From the NCBI GenBank assembly GCA_030522415.1, contig CM060109.1, positions 6,147,655-6,211,654 of the forward strand: 64,000 nucleotides of DNA, written 5' to 3'. How positions within the stretch are numbered: the first letter of the stretch is position 1; each line of letters starts with the position of its first letter. Under the pieces are notes generated by a model. That model made no database searches. It was not told the origin of the DNA and saw only the letters and a list, made by a program, of their open reading frames with translations. Origin of the DNA: Channallabes apus (Eukaryota > Chordata > Actinopteri > Siluriformes > Clariidae). Position numbers and translations under genes: made by a program. Positions 54,890 through 64,000 of the stretch are shown piece after piece.

Positions 54890-55300
54890 TTCGTGTTGAT
54901 CCGAAACACACCACCAGCAAGTCCACCTCTGATTGGTTCAAAGTCCGGACTTAAATCTGATTGAGATCCTTAAACCGGCAGTTCATATGCTTAAATACCC
55001 TCCAATGTGGCTGAATTCAAACAATTCTGCAAAGTAGAGCGGGCCAAAATTCCTCCACAGCGACGCGAAAGACTCGTTATCGTGAACACTTGATTGCAGT
55101 TGTTTGCCGCCAAGGGTGGTTATTAGATAAGGGGGCAATTACTTTTTCACATAGAGCCAGACACGTTTGGACAGCTTTATTCCCTGAATAAATTAAATCA
55201 TCATTTTAGAAACCGCATTTTGTATTTACTCGGGTTATCTTTGTGTAATATTAAAACTTGTTTGATGATCTGAAACATTATAATAAAATTGTAACATATG
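54890..55300 (+). pseudogene. Tc1 transposase 3' end and right terminal repeat
   Basis: GTCCGGACTTAAATCTGATT then GAGATCC, CAATGTGGCTGAATTCAAAC, GCGGGCCAAAATTCCTCCAC then AGCGACGCGAAAGACTC and GATTGCAGTTGTTTGCCGCC then AAGGGTGG are the last 60 or so codons of a Tc1 transposase with indels. They are followed by GGGGGCAATTACTTTTTCAC and AGGTTTGAT-like terminal-repeat sequence. The 5' two thirds are missing. Confidence 0.8.
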
Positions 55301-56190
55301 TTAAATATTATGTTTAATGATATTTGATATTATGATTTTTTAAAATATCATTATAATGAGATTTTTATGACACTGCTCACTTGAATTCTTTACACTTGAC
55401 ACTTGCACTTGACATGTGGACACTTCAAACACTTAGCGAGTGTTGTTACACTACAGGAGAAAACAAAACATTGACATTGTGATAAAAGCAGCAGAATGTT
55501 ACTGTTACTACTTGAATGATGATTCATTTCCCAGAACTCCTAGAACTATAATCCCAAGTTATGAGGTTGTTATTCCTTTAATGTCTTACAAAAGTTTATT
55601 TATGAATGATTGACACTTTAAACCCTTTATAGTTGTACTGCATCGATCACTGCAGAAACATCAAAGGAACAAGTTTGTGTACAATCAGCCATCAGCAGTC
55701 ATAACATCACCTGACTTTCCTTTCTTTCTTCTCCGTCTCTATTCTCGTCTGTCCTGAAGACGTCTGAAACATCTAGCTGATACAAAGCCCTGACACTACA
55801 GACTCCTTCTGTAACTGATAAATAAATGAGAAAACACTTTAACCCAAAGTACAAGTTCCTACAAATAAGCTGTTACTACTGTACATATAAAAAAAAGTCA
55901 GTTATAACAAATTAATTAAAGAAAAATCTAATTTCGCAATATATAGTATTTACTATTTAAGTGTTATATAATCTGACCCATAATAAAACTAATAAATCCT
56001 ACAACTTTCCCCTCTGCGTGTTGAGGCGTATTAACTTATGGCCAGCAGAGGGCGTGGTTGCAGTTTGCTAAGTGAGTAAGTGTGTGCGTGTGAAGATAAA
56101 CGCAGCGATTAAAGTCAGGCCGTTATCATTGATTCTGATCTGAGATCCTCCTCATGACATCATGCTATTGGGATTTGAGAGAATGTCTAT

Positions 56191-56192
<2 letters not shown>
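55301..56192. other. intergenic AT-rich DNA
   Basis: AT-rich with no recognised gene or element. Confidence 0.5.

Positions 56193-56276
<84 letters not shown>
56193..56276 (+). repeat. (AC)n microsatellite, 84 bp
   Basis: Uninterrupted AC dinucleotides, about 42 copies, one of the longest pure tracts in the window. A shorter (GT)n follows at 56391-56411. Confidence 0.97.
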
Positions 56277-56280
<4 letters not shown>

Positions 56281-56411
56281 AATTACAATCCATTTATTCA
56301 TGCATCCATTATTTGATTCATTCTCTCCATGTGTATTTTTACACTCTGTGACCTTACAGTGGAGCACGCGAGACTGTGTTTGATTGAACTGTGTGTGTGT
56401 GTGTGTGTGTG

Positions 56412-56924
56412 CATGTGGCTATCACAGGCTACAGAATTACAACATTACCGGGTGGATTGTATCCACCAAGTGCTGCTTTGGTACAATGCGAGTTATTTAT
56501 CCGAGTCATTGTGATGAACACTTTAACACTTTTGCAGAAAAAGCTCTCAACATTCTCAGTATCCACAAGATAATCACAGTTTGACAAACGTGACCGTGAG
56601 TCGTCCGCTGTTGGACCGTAGTCCAGATCCTGATCCTGTGTTCCAGCAGCCCGCACTGAGCACAGGGTGGAGTAGCAGCGTCACTCAGTGTATTAATAAA
56701 AGCAGCTGTTCAGGGACTGTGGTTTACTAAAATCAACCGCAGCAGCATCTGTTGTTGTTGTTTACGTTCATTGATGCAATTTATTTTGCTAAAAGTGGAG
56801 GATCTGGTCAAAGGTAAGCTGATTAAAGAAGAGTTTTTACTTGCAGGCCACCAGACACATCTACAGTACGTCCCTGGAATGTCACTGATGCACACGTATT
56901 GTTTTGTTTCTTTATCCCACTGCT
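56412..56924. other. intergenic DNA, nothing recognised
   Basis: Unique-looking sequence leading into the diverged left edge of the 23-bp array. Confidence 0.5.
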
Positions 56925-58314
56925 GCTCCTGGACACTTTACATTTGGACACTTGGCCACTTGGGCATTTGCTCCTTATATTTGACACTTTACACCTCCAC
57001 ATTTGAAACTTTGGTATTTGGTTTGCTTGAACTTGGACACTCACTTCAGACTCTTTGAATCTTTCATTTAAAGCTCATCACACCTATCACTCTTGCACTT
57101 TACATTTGTGCACCTGGACATTTTACAGTTGAGCATTTTACACTTGAAACTGAGCCTTCATTACTTGAACTCTTAACATTTGACATTTTGTCTCTTTCAT
57201 TTTTCATTTGGACGCCCTGCAACTTCACACCTGACTCTTACTTTACAATTACAATTAAACGTTTGGCCACTTGAAACTTGGACACTTTACACCTCCACAT
57301 TTGGACATTTTATGCTTCCACACTTGGACACTTTACACCTCCATACTTGGACACTTGGTCACTTGGACACTTTACATCTCCATACTTGGACACTTTACAT
57401 CTCCATACTTGGACACTTTACATCTCCATACTTGGACACTTTACATCTCCATACATGGACAATTTACACCTCCAGACTTGGACCCTTTACACCTCCATAC
57501 TTGGACATTTTACACCTCCACACTTGGCCACTTGGACACTTTACATCTCCATACTTGGACACTTTACACCTCCAGACTTGGTCACTTGGACACTTTATAC
57601 CTCCATACTTGGACACTTTACATCTCCATACTTAGTCACTTGGACACTTTACATCTCCAGACTTGGACACTTTACACCTCCAGACTTGGACACTTGGACA
57701 CTTTACATCTCCATACTTGGACACTTTACACCTCCATACTTGGACACTTTACACCTCCATACTTGGACACTTTACATCTCCATACTTGGACACTTTACAT
57801 CTCCAGACTTGGACACTTTACATCTCCATACTTGGACACTTTATACCTCCATACTTGGTCACTTGGACACTTTACATCTCCATACTTAGTCACTTGGACA
57901 CTTTACATCTCCAGACTTGGACACTTTACACCTCCAGACTTGGACACTTGGACACTTTACACCTCCATACTTGGACACTTTACACCTCCATACTTGGACA
58001 CTTTACATCTCCATACTTGGACACTTTACATCTCCATACTTGGACACTTTACACCTCCACACTTGGCCACTTGGACACTTTACGCCTCCATACTTGGTCA
58101 CTTGGACACTTTACATCTCCATACATGGACACTTTACACCTCCAGACTTGGTCACTTGGACACTTTACATCTCCATACTTGGACACTTTACACCTCCACA
58201 CTTGGACACTTTACACCTCCATACTTAGTCACTTGGACACTTTACATCTCCAGACTTGGACACTTTACACCTCCAGACTTGGTCACTTGGACACTTTATA
58301 CTTCCATACTTGGT
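56925..58314. repeat. 23-bp minisatellite, left part
   Basis: Tandem CTTGGACACTTTACATCTCC plus ATA units (23 bp), with recurrent 11-bp extra pieces (TTGGTCACTTG). Units in 57270-58314 are nearly identical, while those in 56925-57270 are strongly diverged. As 23 is not a multiple of 3, all three + frames run open through it (LHLHTWTLYISILG-type repeats), which are not genes. Confidence 0.96.
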
Positions 58315-59017
58315 TGTAACGCTTGGATTTATAAAACCGCTTGGCTACAAAAAAACGGATTCGGGAACCAAAATGTGGGCTGTTTAACTCTACTTCCAGT
58401 ATTGCGTAATCGCGACAGGACAAAACACGACACGACACAAAAACAATTACCAAACTAATCCAAAGTGTATTATACAGAGACAAACAACAAATAAACAAAC
58501 ACTGTGCACCACAAACCAATATATACAAATATAATACTAATAGAAACAGGGTGTGTGCGATGTATGCGGGTGTGTGTGTGTGTGTATGATTGTCCAGTGT
58601 CTGATATATGGCAAAGGGTATGGAAATGTCGAGTTGGAGAGATGGTTCGATCTCACCAGATGAAGATGGTAGGTCTGGGAGATCGAGAAACGGAAGGAGC
58701 TGGGTACTGAATGAAATCAACGAAAGGTAATCCACAAACAGGCTCTCAGCTTCCAAAACCATGCAGCGCGCTGTCCTCATCTCTCCGTGTCGGCTACCTC
58801 GCCGGTTCCGGCTTTATGCCAGATCATGTGACCCACATCACTTCCGGGTTCCCTTGCGTTGCGATCGCGCATGCGCAGGAACTTGCCCGGTGACCAAACC
58901 ACTGTCAATGGGGAAAGAGAAACCGCTAGGGCACACCTTCGGCCACAGGTGAGCAGCATTAGCTCCAAGACCATTTTCCTGTTGTTGAAGGTGTCCCTTT
59001 TGTGTGGCTGTGCTACA
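58315..59017. mobile_element. probable solo LTR inserted in the minisatellite
   Basis: This 703-bp non-repetitive block starts TGTAACGC and ends GCTACA, so it has the TG...CA form and a short inverted end (TGTAAC/GCTACA with one mismatch). It is flanked by TGGT on both sides (58311-58314 and 59018-59021). Removing it and one TGGT restores an ordinary TACTTGGTCACTTGG array unit. It has no open frame of note, contains a CpG-rich stretch (58790-58880) and an AATAAA at 58492. These features fit a solo LTR of a gypsy- or ERV-like retroelement. The family is not recognised. Confidence 0.75.
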
Positions 59018-60250
59018 TGGTCACTTGGCCACTTTATACTTCCATACTTGGTCACTTGGACATTTTACACCTCCATACTTGGACACTTTATATCTCCATA
59101 CTTGGTCACTTTACACCTCCAGACTTGGACATTTTACACCTCCACACTTGGCCACTTGGACACTTTACATCTCCATACTTGGACACTTTACACCTCCAGA
59201 CTTGGTCACTTTACACCTCCAGACTTGGTCACTTGGACACTTTATACCTCCATACTTGGTCACTTAGACACTTTACACCTCCATACTTGGACACTTTACA
59301 CCTCCACACTTGGACACTTTACACCTCCATACTTGGACACTTTACACCTCCAGACTTGGTCACTTGGACATTTTACACCTCCATACTTGGACACTTTACA
59401 CCTCCATACTTGGACACTTTACACCTCCACACTTGGCCACTTAGACACTTTACATCTCCAGACTTGGACACTTTACACCTCCACACTTGGCCACTTGGAC
59501 ACTTTACACCTCCAGACTTGGTCACTTGGACACTTTACATCTCCATACTTGGACAATTTACACCTCCAGACTTGGACACTTTACACCTCCATACTTGGAC
59601 ACTTTACACCTCCAGACTTGGTCACTTGAACATTTTACACCTCCATACTTGGACACTTTACACCTGCAGACTTGGTCACTTGGACATTTTACACCTCCAT
59701 ACTTGGACACTTTACACCTCCATACTTGGTCACTTGGACATTTTACACCTCCATACTTGGACACTTTACACCTCCAGACTTGGTCACTTTACATCTCCAG
59801 ACTTGGACACTTTACACCTCCAGACTTGGTCACTTGGACACTTTATACTTCCATACTTGGTCACTTGGACACTTTACACCTCCAGACTTGGTCACTTGGA
59901 CATTTTACACCTCCACACTTGGTCACTTGGACACTTTACACCTCCATACTTGGACACTTTACACCTCCAGTCTTGGTCACTTGGACACTTTACTACAGGT
60001 GTAAAGTGTCCAAGTGACCAAGTATGGAGGTGTAAAGTCCACACTTGGACACTTTAGAACTCCACACTTGGACACTTGCACAATTTACATCTCCACACTT
60101 GACATTTGGATCCTTATCCAATTTATACTTGCCTACTTTGCATATGGTCATTTGGCCACAATCTACAATAGACTCTTTATTCTTGACACTTTACAATTGG
60201 ACACTTTACTGTACTTCACCGTATATTTACACACCTGGACAACTTCAATG
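59018..60250. repeat. 23-bp minisatellite, right part
   Basis: Continuation of the array at 56925-58314 with the same unit (ACACCTCCAT variant dominating here). Units are nearly identical to about 60060 and then decay into loosely related ACACTT/TTTACA words up to about 60250. One segment (60001-60037) is inverted. Confidence 0.95.
59957..60037. other. inverted minisatellite unit forming a long hairpin
   Basis: The arm at 59957-59993 is the inverted complement of 60001-60037 (37 bp with two mismatches, the inner 22 bp perfect) around a 7-nt loop (TACAGGT). This is the only place in the array where the unit orientation flips. Confidence 0.9.
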
Positions 60251-60297
60251 CAATAATCTGTGATATTTGCTCTTGTACTTACTTGTATAGACTCTTG

Positions 60298-60298
<1 letters not shown>

Positions 60299-60364
<66 letters not shown>
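60299..60364 (+). repeat. (TG)n microsatellite
   Basis: Uninterrupted TG dinucleotides, about 66 bp, just outside the decayed right edge of the 23-bp array. Confidence 0.97.
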
Positions 60365-61298
<934 letters not shown>

Positions 61299-61789
61299 CA
61301 TGAGTGAGCTGCTCAGAACACAAGTTTCATTTCAAACTCATTACCATAACTGCATGCATTACTGAGCAAATCTCTCCTGCTTATGAGGCAGAGGTATGAG
61401 TGGAAAATGCAGCATATAGAAAATGTTGCTTTTATGACAATTGGACTTAATTGCATTTATAGGATTTCAATTTAGCCGAATGACAAAATGCACATGGGTC
61501 ATGTTCTCTATGTGAGTTATTAGTTTAATAAATGCAGTACAGCATTTCTGAGATGGATGAATGAGATGAATGGACATGGATGGATGAAAAGAGCTGGAGT
61601 GATGGAGATGAATTGATCGGTATGGATGGATTGTTGGATTGATAGATGGATGGAGATAAAAAAAAAGATGGATTGCTGGATGGAAATTGATGGATGGACA
61701 TGCCTATATCAAAATAAATTATGGATGGAGAGATGGATGGTGGAGATAGATAGTTGTAAATGGATAGATGTGTTTGTGTGTATATATAC
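61299..61789. other. intergenic DNA with degenerate GGAT words
   Basis: Unique sequence to about 61545, then loosely repeated GATGGATGGA and GGAGAT words (61550-61770) that look like an old decayed tetranucleotide repeat. Confidence 0.55.
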
Positions 61790-62445
61790 CGGGACTCGAT
61801 TTTAAAAAATCTAATTAATTAGAGGCTTTGTAATTAATTAATTAATCAATCGAAATTAATCGCATATAAATATTTGACCTGAGAACAGTGAGAAGTAAGT
61901 TTTTTCATATGGATTTTTAGTATACCATTGAAGAAATGACTGAATACAACAAAAGCAACAAAATATTGTTTATTTTTATTCAACCATGTCCAATAGACCA
62001 GTGCAATATTGCCATTAAGTGTAGCAATAGAATATTTAGAAATATAGTAGCCTACATTTCATAAATTCAGGTACCTTATAGGTAGGCAGACCTTCTGTAA
62101 AGGTTTTTTAAAACACAATACTTTCAAGTACATTCAGAACATTGGAAACCCTGACTATTAAACCCTGACGCTTCCATCCATTCGTTTTTTATAACAAAAT
62201 TTCCCGTCCACAGGTCCAACCAAAGCGTCTCATCAGCTTCTTTGTCCATGTTCACTGTGGTTTGTTTTTGTCTGAACGCTAGTTGGTGCTCCAGTATAAT
62301 CAGTCTGCCGAAACTCATCCAGTGAGAAACGTTCTGGGGTGCAAAAATAAGTGCGATTAAAATGTGTAAAAAAAAAAATGTACGCGTTATTTTTGTGTAA
62401 TTAATTAATCTAAATTAACTCGTTAAAGTCCCGGCCCTAAAATAT
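61790..62445. mobile_element. probable non-autonomous DNA transposon
   Basis: The segment opens ACCGGGACTCGATTTT and closes AACTCGTTAAAGTCCCGGCC, so CCGGGAC and GTCCCGG form short inverted ends. Subterminal AATTAATTAATTA blocks lie at both sides. The surroundings are TATATA on both flanks, so the target duplication cannot be read with confidence. The interior has a 64-codon minus-strand frame that I do not recognise. Confidence 0.45.
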
Positions 62446-62957
62446 ATATATAAAACAGGACATAAACGTACAGTATGTTGCACATTTCTCGCTAAATATT
62501 GCACTTTAATGATGGACAACCACTGATGCTCATCATTTCATTTCATTTCACGCTCCATGATCACCCATACTGCTGCTGTTGCACATTGCATGCATTGCAC
62601 ATTCGTTATACTTTATACAGTTTATTGATCCAGTTCCTACTATTTAAATTTTTTTTAAACATATTTATATACAGTATTTCCATTTTATACATTATTTTAT
62701 TGTAACAAGTCACTGTACTGCATATTGTAGATTTTATATTTCACATTCTTTTCTATTTGCATTTGTCGTGTAAGCGTTTCACTGCATATCATACTCTGTT
62801 TTTTTCGGATGATGGTCTCATCTGTCTTGTATAATGTAGGATAGGAATCTAAATCTAGGCAAAACAGACAAAAACTTTATGGGCATGTTGCGATTGCACC
62901 CATATGTGGTTCCTCCCAGAACTCTCCCTCTCTCTCTCTCCCTCTCTCTAACTCCTG
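62446..62957. other. AT-rich intergenic DNA
   Basis: Words like TTGCACATTGCATGCATTGC, TTTATTGATCCAGTTCC and GTGTAAGCGTTTCACTGCAT suggest the 3' end of an old non-LTR retroelement, but I cannot assign it. Confidence 0.35.
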
Positions 62958-63232
62958 CTCTACAGTATATCGAATATCATAATTCAGGGTTACGGGAGGC
63001 CTGGAGCTTATCCTAGGATAGTCAGGGTACTAGACAGGGTACACCTTGGACTGTGGGCGGCCGATCCATCCCAGGGAACACAAGCGCAGACACACTCACT
63101 ACGGGAAATGCTAACTAAACTGACCTGCATGGCTTTGAACTGTAAGGAAACGGTAGTACCTGGAGAAACCCACCAAGCACGGGGAGAACATGCAAACTCG
63201 GACCCAAGGAATCTAACCCTGATCCTTTCTTC
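62958..63232 (-). repeat. V-SINE-like SINE (minus)
   Basis: Complement landmarks include GCATGTTCTCCCCGTGCTTG then GTGGGTTTC, CATGCAGGTCAGTT and GTGTACCCTGTCTAGTACCC. It is moderately diverged, with the head truncated. Confidence 0.85.
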
Positions 63233-63289
63233 CCAGAGAAAGTTGCCACAAATTTGATAACACACAAATGTCTTTGTATGCTGTAGGAT

Positions 63290-63420
63290 TACAGTTTCCC
63301 TTCACTGGAACTCAGAGGTGAAACATTTGTTCCAGCCTTTGACACAAAGTGAGCTCCATGAAGGCATGAAAGTTGGAGTGGGAGATCTCAAGTGTTCTGG
63401 ACCGGGCCCTGACTGATCAC
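63290..63420 (+). repeat. fragment of the TACACT-type MITE
   Basis: GAGCTCCATGAAGGCATGAA then AGTTGGAG and CTCAAGTGTTCTGGACCGGG then CCCTGACTG match the inner part of the 4722-5187 element. Confidence 0.6.
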
Positions 63421-64000
63421 GCGGGTCATTCTCTCTTCATTCAGATAGTGTTATTGCAGTATGTCTTCATTTTTTGTTATTCATAGCTTGGGACCTGAAA
63501 GTCGGGAAAGTATTTCGACTGAATACTAACTTCATTTCTTCCCCCCACTCACCGGAAATATGTTACATTTTCTAACTACAAACTTCCAGGAAACCATTTA
63601 GAATGAAGGGTTTAATAACTCCAGAAATATGGACCCCAGCTGCTTGAAATTTGGCAGACGTACTGTAAAGACAAACAGCAACAGCGCTACATGGAATGAC
63701 TCACCTTCAGACTCCGTTCAGTTGAACCATCGTGTGATCCACATCAAGTGTACTGTAGAAGCTCTTGGATCTTCATGCGGACTAACAACGGTTTGGCTAA
63801 CTGATCAGAGGCAGATTTCCTTTTCCTCCTTTCATGATCCTGAGGTAGGGGTTGTCATGTTCATTGGAGGATAATGGAACACATCACTGATGTATGAAAT
63901 CAGTTTTTCCATTATGATTAGGAGAAGGTTCCAGTGAGATGAATACTCTTCTATCTATCTGCTGGAGAGATATCGATTGTATCAATGGCAGTTTCCTACA
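63421..64000. other. intergenic DNA at the window end
   Basis: Unique-looking. A frame at 63629-63874 (81 codons) has no motif that I know, and I see no splice context supporting it. Confidence 0.45.

Noticed and set aside
57271..60057. Long LHLHTWTL-type frames up to 395 codons
   Set aside because: The 23-bp minisatellite leaves all three + frames open; overlapping versions in every frame show that it is not coding.
9392..60250. CRISPR-like arrays
   Set aside because: The repeated units are directly adjacent without unique spacers, and the DNA is vertebrate.

Overview
This is nuclear DNA from a ray-finned fish. The only host gene I recognise is the 3' end of mitochondrial carbamoyl-phosphate synthetase (cps1, the fish CPS III type). 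Split exons with GT-AG introns, several Tc1/mariner families, tRNA-derived SINEs with the GATAAGAGCGTCTGCCAAATG-type tail seen in many teleosts, and dense CA/TA/GA microsatellites all point the same way. The mix of SINEs and Tc1 elements would fit an ostariophysan such as a catfish, but the sequence alone does not fix the species.

Positions 1-21230: seven consecutive coding exons of cps1 on the + strand (959-1129, 8030-8104, 8751-8849, 16002-16061, 17783-17895, 19601-19730, 20684-20782). They join in frame to give the last 248 residues, from the end of the second ATP-grasp unit through the N-acetylglutamate-binding regulatory domain to the stop codon. The 3' UTR probably ends just after AATAAA signals at 21206-21215. 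The introns hold long polypyrimidine tracts, a 2.5 kb 15-bp minisatellite (9392-11915), SINEs and decayed DNA transposons.

Positions 21231-34000: transposon-rich intergenic DNA. It holds a mariner remnant, a Tc1 element with 1.8 kb between its ends and a SINE inside one terminal repeat (23240-25028), an internally deleted Tc1 (26170-27545), two further Tc1-type transposase fragments, V-SINE-like copies, and one Tc1 element with an uninterrupted 340-residue DD34E transposase (32315-33957).

Positions 34000-64000: no recognised host gene. It contains a non-autonomous hAT element with an 8-bp target duplication and a 21-bp minisatellite inside it (35511-37140), a C-rich minisatellite (46066-46860), a LINE 3' remnant, a large 23-bp minisatellite (56925-60250) split by a 703-bp TG...CA insertion that looks like a solo LTR, and copies of an unclassified dispersed repeat. 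In vertebrates the gene beyond the cps1 3' end is usually erbb4 in the opposite orientation. I saw no erbb4 exon, so this part is probably the intergenic gap, with some unique stretches that could be regulatory.

The most unusual items are the minisatellite-bearing hAT element, the solo LTR inside a homogenised minisatellite that also carries an inverted unit, a 76-codon minus-strand reading frame with one in-frame TGA and a predicted membrane segment (40736-40966), an unclassified repeat in three copies, and a 44-bp self-duplication inside the intact Tc1 element. All calls come from reading the sequence; no database search was possible.
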